In this document: in pieces, positions 1 to 12,512 of the stretch | How positions within the stretch are numbered: position 1 is the first letter of the stretch | How the letters are laid out: each line of letters starts with the position of its first letter | Assembly (NCBI GenBank): GCA_019426215.1 | Contig: CM033406.1 | Span: 6,711,001-6,775,000 of the forward strand | DNA: 64,000 bases | From: Buddleja alternifolia | Lineage: Eukaryota; Streptophyta; Magnoliopsida; Lamiales; Scrophulariaceae | Direction: 5' to 3' | Notes under the pieces: model-generated | Seen by the model: only the letters and a program-made list of their open reading frames with translations | The model's database searches: none | What the model was told of the DNA's origin: nothing | Translations under genes and position numbers: made by a program

Positions 1-17
1 CTCAGGAAGAAATTTGC

Positions 18-518
18 TTTGGAGTGGAGGACACCTAAGCTATCCAGACACCGCATAATGATTCCCTGGTCATCACCATCCCTATAGCTAATTATAACAT
101 GCAAAGAGTGTTCATCGACAGTGGAAGTTCTGTTGATATCCTTTTTTACCAAGGATTTCAGCGGATAACTTTTAGGGATGCCAAATTGGAGGCCGCAAAC
201 ACCCTGCTATATGGTTTTGTAGGAGAATTGATTTTGCCTATAGGGAAAATCACATTGCCTATGTCACTAGGTCAGGCACCCAATCGGGTAACTAAGCTGG
301 TGAAATTCTTGGTGGTAGACACTCCCTCAGCCTATAATGTCATTTTAGGAAGACCCGCTCTAATACTAATTGGAACTGTGATATCCATCCCCTACATGAA
401 GATCAAATTTTCTACACCCCAGGGAGTAGGAGAGGTTGCAGGAGATCAAGATGGAGCACGAAAATGCTATTTGACGTCACTGAAAAAAGAAAATAGAGCA
501 ATGGAGGATAAAAAGTGA
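18..518 (+). pseudogene. gypsy pol: aspartic protease region
   Basis: Retroviral-type aspartic protease segment of the gypsy polyprotein. The catalytic signature FIDSGSSVDIL is visible just after position 108, and the flap/tail motif VILGRPAL near position 340 is also typical. The longest open stretch begins at the ATG at 99, but homology in the same frame extends left across a TAA stop at about 51, so the real protein was longer and this is not a natural start. The frame closes at 516-518, before the reverse transcriptase, which continues in another frame. It is part of a decayed polyprotein rather than a separate gene. Confidence 0.75.
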
Positions 519-587
519 AAACTGGAAAAAGGAGAAAGGGAGGCAGAAAAAAGGATATTTGCGCATGTAAAGCCCATAGGGGAACTC

Positions 588-2450
588 ATGAGTGTCAAAA
601 TTATACCGGGAGATGCCTCAAGAACAGTAAGGATTGGGTCTCACCTAGAAGAGGACCTGAAAGAAAGGCTCATAAAATTACTGCGAGATTATGTCGAGGC
701 TTTTTCCTGGTCAACAAGCGACTTAACAGGAATTTATCCCACTATAATCAAGCGCCACCTCAATGTTTACCCGGATGCACAGCCCGTCATTCAAAAAAAG
801 CCTCATTTCGGATCGGAAAAGCATGCAGTCATCAAGGGGGAATTAGATAAATTAATAAAAGTAGGACACATCGAGGAGATACAATTTCTAGAATGGGTCT
901 CCAACGTAGTGTGGGTACCTAAAGGTGGATCCAAGTGGAAGATGTGCATCGATTTTCGAGATCTCAACCTGGCTTGCCCAAAGGACCACTACCCTTTGCC
1001 CAGGATCGATCAGCTAGTTGACCCAACAACAGGATTCGAGCTGCTCAGTACAATGGATGCTCAGAACGGATATCACCAGATTCCCCTAGACATAGATGAT
1101 AGGGAAGAAGGTTAGCTTCATCACTTCATTTAGCACCTACTGCTATGTAGTCATGCCATTCGGGTTCAAAAATGCAAGAGCGACATACCAGAGACTAGTG
1201 AATATGATGTTTAGGGACCAAATAAGCAAAGACCTAGAAGTTTATGTGGACGACATGGTCGTAAAAAGCAAGCTGACGAATACCCATGTGGAGGATTTAC
1301 AACAAACATTAGAGACATTGAAAAAAAATATAAAATGAAGCTAAATCCAGCTAAGTGTACGGTTGGAATCAAAGGCGGGAGATTTCTTGGATACATGGTT
1401 ATGGAGATGGGAATAGAAGTTAATCTAGAAAAAATCAAAGTTATCTAGGACATGGCTGAGCCCCAGGATGTCAACGAAGTACAAAAACTAACAGGACGAG
1501 TCATGGCACTCAACCGCTTCATCTCCAGGTCGGTAGAAAAGAGTCTGCCATTCTTTAAAGTGTTAAGGAAAGAAGAAGGATTCAAGTGGACAGAAGAGTG
1601 CCAGCAAGCTTTCAGGGAGCTAAAGGAGTACCTGAACCAGTTACCCTTGTTAACCAAGCCGGTAAAGGGAGAACCTTTAATATTGGACTTATCAGTTGCT
1701 AAAAAGCCATTAGCTCGATATTAGTCAGGGAAGAGGGCAGGACAGAGATGCCCGTCTACTATATCAGCAAGGTGCTTACCGATATTGAGTCCAGATATTC
1801 GGAGATTGAGAAATTTGCTCTGACACTCGGCATCACAACAAGGAGACTAAAGCCATATTTTCTATCACACAAAATCATTGTAAAATCCAGCCAGCCGCTG
1901 AAAACGGTGCTAGAAAAAGTGGGAAATTCAGGACGATTGGTAAAATGGGGTGGTGGAGTTAGGAGAATTCAAGATAGAATACTCAACTCGAATAGTGATA
2001 AAAGCCTAAGCCTTAGCAGATTTCGTTACGGAAATGACTCGACCTGAATTGGTAGAAGAGGATAAGGAAAAGGTCTGGCTACTCCACGTAGAACGAATTA
2101 GCAACCCTCGGAGGAAGTGGAGCTGGAATTGTGCTAATAACTCTGGAGAGAGATCAGCTAGAATACGCGGTAAAATTTGAATTTAAGGCAAGTAATAACG
2201 AAGCAGAATATGAAGCCCTGATTATCGAGCTAAAAATGGCCCTGAAGGGAAGAGCTAAAAATTTAATAGTATACTCAGATTCTCAGCTAGTAACCAAGCA
2301 AATAGAAGTCACCTATGAGGCTAAGGAAGCAAGAATGGCAAAATACCTGGAGGCCATTGAAACACTAAGGAAAAGCTTTACCAAGCTAGAAATTCATCAA
2401 ATCCGCAGGAGTGAAAATACCAAAGCTGACTACTTGTCCAAATTAGGAAG
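588..2450 (+). pseudogene. gypsy pol: reverse transcriptase and RNase H, frameshifted
   Basis: Reverse transcriptase and RNase H of the gypsy element, broken into several frames. Visible in order: the fingers/palm motif KWKMCIDFRDLN (about 937-972); the LSTMDAQNGYHQIPLD block (about 1045-1092); the MPFGFKNA block (about 1155); the catalytic YVDD (within VYVDDMVVKSK, about 1240); the connection with LTGRVMALNRFISRS (about 1480); and RNase H with NNEAEYEAL (about 2190), YSDSQLV (about 2270) and ENTKADYLSKL (about 2415). Frame changes occur near 1100, 1340, 1720 and 2050-2130. The first RNase H aspartate region (around 2085) is degenerate. The catalytic YVDD is intact, but no continuous product is possible. 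Confidence 0.8.
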
Positions 2451-3539
2451 TGCAGTCACCGATTGTAAAGCCAGGCAGATTACAATCCAGGTCGTAGCCA
2501 GGCCCAACATGGAGAAGGATGTCATGAGCATTGAAGAAATCACGGACTGGAGGAGGGATATTATACAATATCTCACCAAAGGAGTGTTGCCAAAGGACAA
2601 ATATAATAAGCAAAGAATGCCGGTCAGAACGAAAAATTTTGTTACGATAGAAGGCGTGCTATATAAGAGGGGATACGTCCAGCCTTACCTTAAATGCATA
2701 TCCGAGGAGGAGGGAGAGTATACTTTAAGAGAAATTCACGAGGGGTATTGTGGCGGCCATATAGGAGGAGCATCTTTGGTAGGAAAAGCTTTACGAGTGG
2801 GATACTTCTGGCCAAGCGTCAGAGGAGATGCAGCCAAGCTAGTACGAAAATGCGAGCAATGTCAGAAGCATGCTAACCTTATACATAGACCAGCTTATTG
2901 TTTGCACACCCTGAGTGTCCCTTGTCCCTTCGTACGATGGCGCATGGATATAGTAGGGCCGTTTTCCCATGGCTAAGGCCTTGAAAAAGTTCCTGCTGGT
3001 CAAAGTGGATTATTTTAGAAAATGGGTAGAGGCGGAGGCTTTAGCCCGAATTATAAAAGGGGAAGTAATGCGATTCTTATGGAAAAATATTGTATGTCGA
3101 TTTAGCATTCCAAGGGAGATCATATCTAATAATGGCAGACAATTCAGTGGAGTCAAGCTAAAAAATTGGTGTAAAGGGCTAAGAATCCAGCAGCGATTCA
3201 GCTCAGTGGCACATCCAAGGACTAATGGACAGGTGGAAGTCACGAATCGAATTTTAGTACAGGGATTGAAAACTAGGTTGGAAGAATCAAGAGGAAGTTG
3301 GGTAGATGAATTACCCTCTGTGTTATGGTCCTACAGAATTATACCTAAAACCACCATAGGAGAAGGCCCATTCCAATTGGTATACGGCACGGAGGCTGTG
3401 ATACCACCTGAGATCAGGGTACCAACCCTCCGGATTGAACACTTTAATACAGAACAAAATGAAGCAAGGGTGCGAGAAGAGTTAGATATGATCAAGGAAG
3501 GGAGAAGCAAGGTGTACTCACGCATTGAACTATACAAAC
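2451..3539 (+). pseudogene. gypsy pol: integrase, first part, split by copia insertion
   Basis: The integrase zinc-binding domain shows the HHCC pattern, with GYCGGHIG and CEQCQKH (about 2745-2870). The catalytic core follows in a shifted frame from 2969. In the core, the usual ISDNG motif reads IISNNGRQF (about 3118-3145), so the second catalytic aspartate is asparagine; the later NGQVEVTNR glutamate is present. The reading frame runs to 3539 and is cut by the copia element. It resumes at 8912-9206, where the C-terminal GDLVLKMVEATHAVKKLG and GPYKV motifs are found. Confidence 0.8.
3535..3539. repeat. Target site duplication of copia element, left copy (CAAAC)
   Basis: CAAAC directly precedes the LTR start at 3540 and is repeated at 8912-8916 directly after the LTR end at 8911. 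Removing the element plus one copy joins the gypsy integrase coding sequence, which supports it as a true insertion. Confidence 0.9.
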
Positions 3540-5142
3540 TGCTCGGAATTATTCGAATAAAATGCAGCGGAAAGTAAATTTAATTCCCAAAGCCCGAATC
3601 ATCTCTAATCCTCGTGTTTAATTGTGTATAGAAAGATTACCGTTCTCGCGTATGTTGATTTCTGAACGTGATCCTTTTCTCTAATGCCGAATTTACCAAC
3701 ATCTCTAATTCGTCACGCCGGAATCAAAAACAAAAAACTCCTCCTTTCTTCCTTGTCAAAGATGGCTAGAGAGACAAAGAGAGGTGGGAGACTTTTTCTT
3801 GGAGAGAAAGTTATGTAAGTTGCCTTGTGTTATTTTTCACCTTGTGATATATTTAGAACATTGTGAAACAATAACACTAGCATGCAAGAGCCCTATTTGG
3901 GCGTCTATTTGGCCGCCCCTTAGTGGGCTTGGAAGCCTTCGGGCTTTCGTCTTGCTTGCTAATTAATTAATCGGATAATTTATTTATCCAATAAATAAAT
4001 TGATAATCCAATTAATTAAATTCCTAATTAATTTATAATTCAATTTCTCTAAGAAATTGATCAACTCATTAATTTAATTAACTAATTAAATTATCCAATA
4101 ATTAATTAATTAATTACGGCATCCAATGCCGTGAATTTCTCTCAAGTCTTTTTCCCATGTTTTTCCTTTTGCACTTCCTTTAAGCGCGACTCTTTAGGTT
4201 CGTCTCAAAACGCAATTGGGAGGAATCCAAAGGGGTGTGAGTGACACCTAACCAGTCTCGTATCTCACACCGTAGCCCAATTGAGAACGAATGAATAGGA
4301 TCATTCCAAACCTTTACGCCGTGAATACCGTACGTGTATAAACCTTTTATTCTTATATCCCAGTCAAGTAAGAGTCATGGTTTAAAGTCAAACTCATATA
4401 ACTTGACCATATGCCTAAGCTCATAATACGTCGAGGTATTTAAATGCTTTGGCCAAAGACTTTCATCCTCACTTATTCATGATCGCATAGGATATTTTAC
4501 TCATTCACCTATGAGAGAATAAATTCCATATTGCAAATCAGTTAACAATGCTACTTGCCCATCAAGTCGCACTTCGAGGTCGATTCCACCAACAGGTGAT
4601 TTGAATCTAAATACTCTAATGATAGAATTGATGTCACAAGTACATCTTCAACTCGATTTCTCAGGTCAGAGGTTCACACGTAGCTATCACTACTTATCAG
4701 TTTCATCATTGACTGTAAATGAGTGAATACCCATGTGATGAACTGATGCGAGCCGTGTTCAAACATATCAGTCCAACTGACACGTCTATGATATAAGTTC
4801 CCACTACCATTTCCATAGTGTACGACTGGCACTTTCTCTGTCGAAACTTACATCATACAAGTCTTTATTCACTATTATTGCCCAATCAATATTTCTTAGA
4901 CTCGCGAACCCTTTTAGATGTCAAGGGTGAAACTATTCCAGCGCCTTTCCTCCTATCCCATAGGAGGTAGAAGGTTCGCCTTGTCATCAAGGACTTTACG
5001 TTGTTTATTCACACCTTATAAATGCCTATAAGAAAACAACAATCAACTGCCTTATATTAATAGAAAAACCATAGTTTAGTTACAATTGTTGTGCCCTATA
5101 AATCTATCCTCTTTATGGCATTCGAGGGCATATACTCTAACA
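3540..5142 (-). repeat. copia element 1, 3' LTR (left)
   Basis: A 1603-bp LTR, starting TGCTCGGAATT (mutated from TGTTGGGAATT) and ending ACTCTAACA. It closely matches 7467-8911 except for about 150 bp in the middle. Short open frames in it (for example 3784-3966) lie antisense to the element and recur in the other LTR, so they are not genes. Confidence 0.92.
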
Positions 5143-5157
5143 ATTTCCCACTTGCAC
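5143..5157 (-). promoter_or_regulatory. Polypurine tract of copia element 1
   Basis: On the - strand the sequence AAGTGGGAAATTG abuts the 3' LTR start TGTTAGAG. This is the expected place and composition for the plus-strand primer of a plant copia element. Confidence 0.75.
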
Positions 5158-5199
5158 TCAATGCCATTTGTTGTGGTATTTAATACCCATCTTTTTGAG

Positions 5200-7405
5200 A
5201 TGTTTTTCCAGCACCGCCTATGCCAATGGCTTGGTCAATGGATCAGCGACATTGTCGGTTGAGGCTATTTTCTGAACAGCTATTTCACCTCGTGCAACGA
5301 TCTCTCTTATGATGTGATATCTCCTCTCTATGTGTTAGGATTTATTGTGAGACCTAGGTTTCATCGCTTGCGCTATAGCTACGGTATTGCCACAATAAAG
5401 TGGCAATGAGAGCTTTATGCTAGGAACCACTTGAAGTTCCTCAATGAACTTCCTAATCCAAACAGCTTCTTTAGCTGCCTCTGAGGCAGCTATGTATTCA
5501 GCCTCTGTGGTGGAGTCTACGGTTGTGCTTTGCTTGGAACTTTTCCAAGTCACCGTTCCACCATTTAGAGTAAATACAAATCCCGAGGTGGATTTTCGGT
5601 CATCAACATCAGATTGGAAATCCGAATCAGTGTACCCGTCCACCCTCAGGTCACCACTTCCATAGGTGAGAATCATATCCTTAGTTCTTTTCAGATACTT
5701 TAGGATATTCTTCACAGCTATCCAATGTTCCTTACCCGGGTTTGCTTGAAATCGACTAACAATGCTCACAGCATAAGCAATGTCGGGTCTAGTACAGAGC
5801 ATCGCGTACATCAAGCTGCCCACAGCAAACGCATAAAGTATAATGTTCATTTCTTTTCTATCTCCTCACTTTGAGGACACATAGATTTCGAAAGATGTAT
5901 CCAATGTCTCATTGGTAGGAACCCTTTCTTAGAATCTTCCATCATATACCTTTTTATGACCTTTTCTAAGTAAAGGGCTTGAGAAAGTCCTATCATTCTT
6001 TTGGAATCCCTAGAATATAGGTCGCTTCTCCCAAGTCTTTCATGGAGAATGTACTCGAAAGCCACTTCTTGGTTGTGGTGAGCATTCTTATGTCATTCCC
6101 AATGAGTAATATGTCATCTACATATAACACTAGGAATGTCAACTTGCTCCCACTGACCTTCTTGTAAACACAGGGCTCGTCTTCGTTTTTGATGAAGTCA
6201 AATCCTTTGACAACCTCATCAAAACGTAGATTCCAACTACGAGACGCTTGTTTGAGTCCATAAATGGATCTCTCAAGTTTACACACCTTATGAATATGCT
6301 CCTCGGATTCAAAACCTTTAGGCTATTCCATATAGATATCCTCTTCTAGGAATCCATTTAGGAAAGCAGTTTTGACATCCATTTGCCATATTTCATAATC
6401 TAGGTGTGTTACTATTACAAGTAGAATCATTATTGATTTGATCATAGCCACTGGAGAGAAGGTTTCTTGGTAGTCAATTCTTTCCTTTTGACTATACCCT
6501 TTTGCCACTAGCCTGGCTTTGTAGATGACTACTTTGCCATCAACACCAATCTTTCTCTTTTAGATCCATTTACACCCGATTGGTTTTACCACTTCAGGTT
6601 GGTCTACAAGTTTTCAGACTTGGTTTGCATGCATCGAATTGATCTCAATTTGCATAGCTTCAAGCCATCTAGCAGCATCCACATCCACCATCGCTTGATC
6701 AAAAGTGGAGGGATCATCTCCATGATCCTCCTCTAACACAGAATGGAGATCCAACTCCCTCTGCATTAGATATCCGTACCTCTCAGGCAGTTGACATACT
6801 CTATTCAATCATCGTGGTTGTGGTTGTGTTACAGAAGGTTCGATTCTCACTCCCTGTGTAGATGTATCCAGTGGGAATTCATTTTGTTCTTCTAGAACAA
6901 TCTTTCTACCCACTCCTCCTTCTTGAATGAACTCATCGTCAAGAAAGTGGGCTTGTAAGGCTACAATGATCCTTTGATCATTGTGCAGGTAAAAGAGGTA
7001 TCCCATAGAATCTTCAGGATATCCAATGAAACGTCCCTTTAAGGACCTAGCCTCCAGCTTGTCCACTTAAGTCTTTTTGACATAAGCCGGACATCCCCAA
7101 ATTTTTATGTGGTTAAGACTTGGTTTCCTATTTCTCCACATTTCATAGGGAGTCAGAGGAACGGAATTGGACGGACATCTATTTAAAATGTGTGCAGCTG
7201 TAAGCAGCGCGTGACCCCACAGTGAAATGGATAAATCAGTGTAGCTAAGCATGGAGTGAACCATGTCCAACAAGGTTCGATTCCTTCGCTATGCTACTCC
7301 ATTCAACTTTGGAGTCGCTGGAGGTGTGAGTTGCAATACTATACCATTCTCTCTGAGGTATAAGTCAAACTCGTCGCTCATATATTCTCCACCTCGATTA
7401 GATCG
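5200..7405 (-). pseudogene. copia element 1: integrase core, reverse transcriptase, RNase H remnant
   Basis: Read right to left. The integrase core comes first: GGEYMSDEF near 7385, then PKLNGVA followed by a stop where the glutamate codon should be, at about 7295. Then RMLDMVHSMLSYTDL-type sequence to about 7067, a linker, and reverse transcriptase with IDYQETFSPVAMIKS (about 6450), [10 protein letters not shown] (about 6370) and an intact YVDDILLIGND (about 6110). RNase H at 5335-5850 has YTDSDFQSDVDDRKSTSG and ATEAEYIA-like motifs. The frame is broken at about 7270, 7067, 6808, 6520, 6300 and 5990. The N-terminal polyprotein (gag, protease, first integrase half) was removed by a deletion that joins the leader at about 7405. 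Confidence 0.85.
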
Positions 7406-7453
7406 AAAAAACAGTCAATCACACAAGCAATTAAACACAGAATTCAGAGATTA

Positions 7454-7465
7454 GCTCTGATACCA
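7454..7465 (-). promoter_or_regulatory. Primer-binding site, tRNA-iMet type (copia element 1)
   Basis: On the - strand this reads TGGTATCAGAGC, the initiator-methionine tRNA complement used by most plant copia elements. It lies one base inside the 5' LTR. Confidence 0.9.
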
Positions 7466-7466
7466 C

Positions 7467-8911
7467 TGTTGGGAATTATTCCAATAAAACGCAATGGAAA
7501 GTAAATTTAATTCCCAAAGCCCGAATCATCTCTAATCCTCGTGTTTAATTGTGTATAGAAAGATTACCGTTCTCGCGTATGTTGATTTCTGAACGTGATC
7601 CTTTTCTCTAACGCCAAATTTGCCAACGTCTCTAATTCGTCACGCCGGAATCAAAAACGAAAAAATCCTCCTTTCTTCCTTGTCAAAGATGGCTAGAGAG
7701 ACAGAGAGAGGTGGGAGACTTTTTCTTGGAGAGAAAGTTATGTAAGTTGCCTTGTGTTATATTTTACCTTGTGATATATTTATATTATTATGAAAGAATA
7801 ACACTAGCATGCAAGAGCCCTATTTGGGCGTCTATTTGGCCGCCCCTTAGTGGGCTCGGAAGCCTTCGGGCTTTCGTCTTGCTTGCTAATTAATTAATCG
7901 GATAATTTATTTATCCAATAAATAAATTGATAATCCAATTAATTCAATTCCTAATTAATTTATAATTCAATTTCTCCAAAAAATTAATTAACTCATTAAT
8001 TAAATTATTCAATAATTAATTAATTAATTACGGCATCTAATGCCGTGAATTTCTCTCAAGTTTTTTTCCCATGTTTTTCCTTTTGCACTTCCTTTAAGCG
8101 CGACTCTTTAGGTTCGTCTCAAAAGGAAATTGGAAGGAATCCAAAGGGGTGTGAGTGACACCTAGCCAGTCTCGTGGCTCACACCATAACCCAATTGAGA
8201 ACGAATGAATAGGATCATTCCAAACCTTTACGCCGTGAATACCATACGTGTATAAACCTTTTATTCTTATATCCCAGTCAACTAAGAGTCAAGGTTTAAA
8301 GTCAAACTCATATCACTTGGCCATATGCCTAAGCTCATAATAAGTCGAGGTATTTAAATGCTTTGGCTAAAGACTTTCATCCTCACTTATTCATGATCGC
8401 ATAGGATATTTCACTCATTCACTTATGAGAGAATAAATTCCATATTGCAAATCAGTTAACAATGCTACTTGCCCATCAAGTCGCAATTCGAGGTCGATTC
8501 CACCAACAAGTGATTTGAATCTAACTACTCTAATGACAGACTTGATGTCACAAGTACATCTTCAATTCGAGGTCGATTCCACCAACAAGTGATTTGAATA
8601 ACAACTCTGTCGAAACTTACATCATACAAGTCTTTATTCACTATTATTGCCCAATCAATATTTCTTAGACTCGCGAACCCTTTTAGATGTCAAGGGTGAA
8701 ACTATTCCAGCGCCTTTCCTCCTATCCCATAGGAGGTAGAAGGTTCGCCTTGTCATCAAGGACTTTACGTTGTTTATTCACAACTTATAAATGCCTATAA
8801 GAAAACAACAATCAACTGCCTTATATTAATAGAAAAACCATAGTTTAGTTACAATTGTTGTGCCCTATAAATCTATCCTCTTTATGGCATTCGAGGGCAT
8901 ATACTCTAACA
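7467..8911 (-). repeat. copia element 1, 5' LTR (right)
   Basis: A 1445-bp LTR that pairs with 3540-5142. It is shorter because a middle segment (equivalent to about 4660-4830 of the other LTR) is missing. At that point a 36-bp block (8485-8520) is repeated as 8564-8599. Confidence 0.92.
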
Positions 8912-9206
8912 CAAACAACGCATCCGAAGGTCCCAAGCTAGCAAGGTCTGTGAGAGGAATTTTCAGGTAGGTGACCTCGTCCTGAAAATGGTAGAGGCCA
9001 CACATGCGGTGAAAAAGTTAGGACCTAACTGGGATGGTCCATATAAAGTAACCAAGGTGCTAAAAGGAGGAGCCTATGAGCTGCAGAATGGAGAGGGAAA
9101 GCTACTTCCTTGCCCTTGGAACGTGCAAAACCTGAAGAGATTTTACGTCTACGGAGGACAGCGAGATATGTCCAAAATCATTGTATATTCCTATTCAGAA
9201 GTGTAG
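8912..9206 (+). pseudogene. gypsy pol: integrase C-terminal part, after the copia insertion
   Basis: This continues the integrase of 2451-3539 once the copia element and one CAAAC copy are ignored. It encodes the basic linker and the C-terminal region with FQVGDLVLKM, LGPNWDGPYKV and a closing NLKRFYV, as in other gypsy integrases. The frame ends at 9204-9206, the natural end of pol. The ATG at 8988 is internal and not a real start. Confidence 0.85.
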
Positions 9207-10185
9207 TCTGGAAGATTGTGAGCCAATTTTACAGGGCAAAAAACATGCAACATGAGCAAAGTCATACTACGATTGCTTTTTATTAGAATATTTTCTGATT
9301 TATTTTCTGCAAAATAGTATGATTTGTTTCTTAGAATATATGTCTTGTGCAACACATCTTTTTTATTAAATCATTATCTGCAATACCACACACATTGAAG
9401 ATAAGGGGGTGTTGGTGGTGTGAAGTAGACGGTGTTAGGAAAATTGGATAGGTAACCTGGATCCGTCCAGTCAGGGAAAAATGGGTTGCGGATCAATCTG
9501 GCCCTACTCCAGAAAAAGAAATAAGGTTGGGGGGACAGCCTCTTGGTTGATCCCCAGGATGGAGTGAGACATACAAGTCCACTCGTACTCCATGGTAGCA
9601 TAAGGGGGCAAAATTCAGGAGAAAAAGGCAGAAAAAAGGAAGGAAAACCCTCGGTAGCATATTAGCCAAGTGCAAGCCCGGGGAAGAAATTGTGGTGCGA
9701 GTGAAGAATTCATGGGAGTCAAAAGGCTGATACATCTTTAATATGTGCAAATTCTAGCCATATACCTTTTTTATATGCAAATGTTTGCGTACTTTTTCAA
9801 TATGTTACAAGCACATTCTAACTACCTTGCTACCCAGCTAGCTGAAAAACCGCCAAAATTATGTGCTCAATTTGATGTTAAATTATTCTCCTCACATCAT
9901 GTTTAGGTTTCATTTTGATTGCATATGTACACAAGCATCCATTTTCAGTCAGCATCAAAGTATACATGTGATTTCATCAAAAGCATAAATAGATACGATA
10001 AAAACTAGATCAAAACATCCATAATGTCAGCATCTAAAATGGAAAAACAGAAGCATCTCAAAAACAAGAAAACATCCCATGCCTCGAAGGGCAACAAAAC
10101 AACAACCACAAAATGAAAATATTGTTTTTAGGCTATAGCATAGCCTAATCAAAATAAGATAACTATTTGAAAACAAGCATAAGAT
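9207..10185 (+). other. gypsy non-coding region after pol
   Basis: About 980 bp between the pol stop and the antisense gene. Short open frames here (for example 9374-9750 on the - strand) have no recognisable motif. I see no other feature. It belongs to the gypsy element by position. Confidence 0.6.
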
Positions 10186-12399
10186 TCACTCTGCGTTAGC
10201 GGGAGCATTCTCAGCCATATTCTCTACCGCGCCAGCAGGGTTGTCAGCAAGAGGATCAGCTGGATGTTCAACAACCTGGTCAGGGTTTGGATCGGCTTCC
10301 TGCGCAACTACAGGAGGAATCTCACCAGGAACATCTTCAACTGGTGGAGTAGGGGGCTTCAACAAGGTCACATCCATTGCGGCATCAACATCCAGGAAAA
10401 AAGTGTCACTTCCAGCGGGGGGTAACCAACAACGGCGAATTAACTTTTGGATCCCTCAAAACCCTCCTCTAAATATTCTAGAGTTTTGTCATCCACCATG
10501 TTCTGAAACTCGTTAGAGGCCAGGAACTTCTCCTTGTATGCCTCCAAGAAAGTTTGCCCTTCAGTAGAATAAGAAAAATACTCTAGGCCCATTTGGCGAC
10601 CTTTAATAATGGCATCTTGGAGCTCCATCTCTTGGTGTTCCAAGGCACTCTTTAACTGGTCCTCCAGGACCCTAATTCTTCCTAACAAAGCAGCAACACG
10701 AGACTCTTGCTCCTGCATGTCTAGTAGGGCTTTTTCTTTTTCTTTCTGCCAGGACTGCTCCAGGGATACATAAGCTCCCACTTGCTTCTTCGCTTTGGCC
10801 AGGTCTTTTTTCAGATCATCCACCTCGGTTGACTGGCTCACGTCTAGCAAAGCCTGTCCTGTCAGAAGAGTAAACTGCGCACAAAAAGGAGAAAAGTAAA
10901 ACATTTGCACCATGCGGAAAAATTAAACAAAGGCACATACGGCATACCTTAGGAAGCATTTCAGTCAACCAATTAATGGTTTCATTAGGCTGGAGGGATT
11001 TCAGCAGTTGACGATCCAGGGAGTTGGCCATATTTTTCAGAAAACTACGCATAACTACCAAATCTTTACTTTTCAGCACAGAAGTTTGAGGAAGGTTTTG
11101 AGCCCGCGAGCGAGTACAACGGGCAAGAAAATCTATAGTATTGAAAGTCAAGGAAGGCACGACTTCCCTGAATAAGATGTCGGTATTACTGCACTTTGGA
11201 GGAGGAATGTCAGAAAAATCACCAACGCTTCTTTTTCCCGCGGTAATCTCCTTTGCCTTGGCAGGATCCCTACCAAGCTGGGCAAGAGAATCGCGTGCAA
11301 AAGCACCCTGGATTGAAGCCTGTGGGGAAATAGCAGCCGACTGTCCTGTAGGAAGTTGAGATCCAAGGGGCGTGATTGGAGGAGTACCAGCAGGGGCAGC
11401 AGGAAGAACGGGAGGAGTGGCCCCAGAAGCCCTCTGTCATTGGCATTTCGATTTAGCAAGCCTAGCAGCGTCCATAATTTCGGCTGCAAAACAGAAAAAA
11501 AATTCAGAACAGTAGTCAGATCAAAAATATAGGAGGAAAATCATCAACAAAAATATAAGCATTTGATTAAAAAGGTACCTATAGTTTCACCTTTCATGTC
11601 CACCTCAATGGGACTTAAGGTGAAATAAGACAACAATCGGGGGTCAACCAATTTCCCTACATCATACTCATCCCAATTTAAATAATTCAACAATCTTTGG
11701 TTTAAAGGAAGTTAGCTAGAAAGAGAATACAAGTTGGGATTTCCTAACTTTTCTATGCGTTCATGAGGAAAATCCCAGGAAGCCCCTTCAGGAGGAGCGA
11801 TGAAAAAGAAACTTTTCTTCCAGTCTTTTTCAGAAAAAGGATGAGCAGAGAAAAAGTGAACCTCCTTCCTAAGGGTGAAATAGAAAACCCCTGATTCATT
11901 CCCTGAAGAACGAGGTTGGAAATAGGAGTAAAAAAGTTCAGCAGTAGGACAATGGCCTAGACTACGCAATAGAACATTGAAGGCAACAATGGCCCACATA
12001 GCATTAGGGGAAAGCTGGTTTAAGGACACTTTGTACTTCTTGGCTATAGCAACATAAAGAGGGTCAATTGAAAAATGCAAACCAGCTGGCAGATGGACAA
12101 CATAAAAGGCCAGAAAACCAGGGGGAGGAAGGTGAGCTCTATCTGTGGCACTAGGGACTTGAATACGGTGAGACAGAGGGATGCCATAGGTGGTCCTTAT
12201 GATATTTTCTTGGCGATGGGTAAAACGTGACCTATACATAGGGGTTCAAGGCGAGCCAAGTCAGCTCGCAAGCCTTGCGAGCCAGCTCGGCTCGAGCTCG
12301 AGCCGAGCTTTGCGAGGTCGAGCTTATTGATGAATCGAGCTCGAGCTTCCACTTAGGTGTTCATAAGCTCGCGAGCAGGCTCACGAGCTTTTACTGTTA

Positions 12400-12433
<34 letters not shown>

Positions 12434-12512
12434 TTGTGTTTACTTATTATATTCAAAATTATACATTATTTCTGATAAAAAATAATACTGAATAAACACT
12501 TCACCTGCTAAG

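Larger units (their letters stand above)
3540..8911 (-). mobile_element. Ty1/copia LTR retrotransposon, internally deleted, inserted in gypsy integrase
   Basis: Two LTRs (3540-5142 and 7467-8911) flank 2.3 kb of internal DNA that codes on the - strand. The ends are TGTTGGG...CTAACA, and a CAAAC target duplication lies on both sides. Read on the - strand, the right LTR is the 5' LTR. It is followed by one spacer base and a tRNA-iMet primer-binding site (7454-7465). A purine-rich tract sits next to the left LTR. Gag, protease and the N-terminal half of integrase are absent, so this is a deletion derivative that kept the replication signals. The coding remnant is most like the second copia element at 41673-53438. 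Confidence 0.93.

Noticed and set aside
3784..3966. 60-codon frame, with a near-identical twin at 7711-7893
   Set aside because: Both lie at the same place in the two LTRs of one copia element and run antisense to it; duplication comes from the LTR pair, not from gene conservation.
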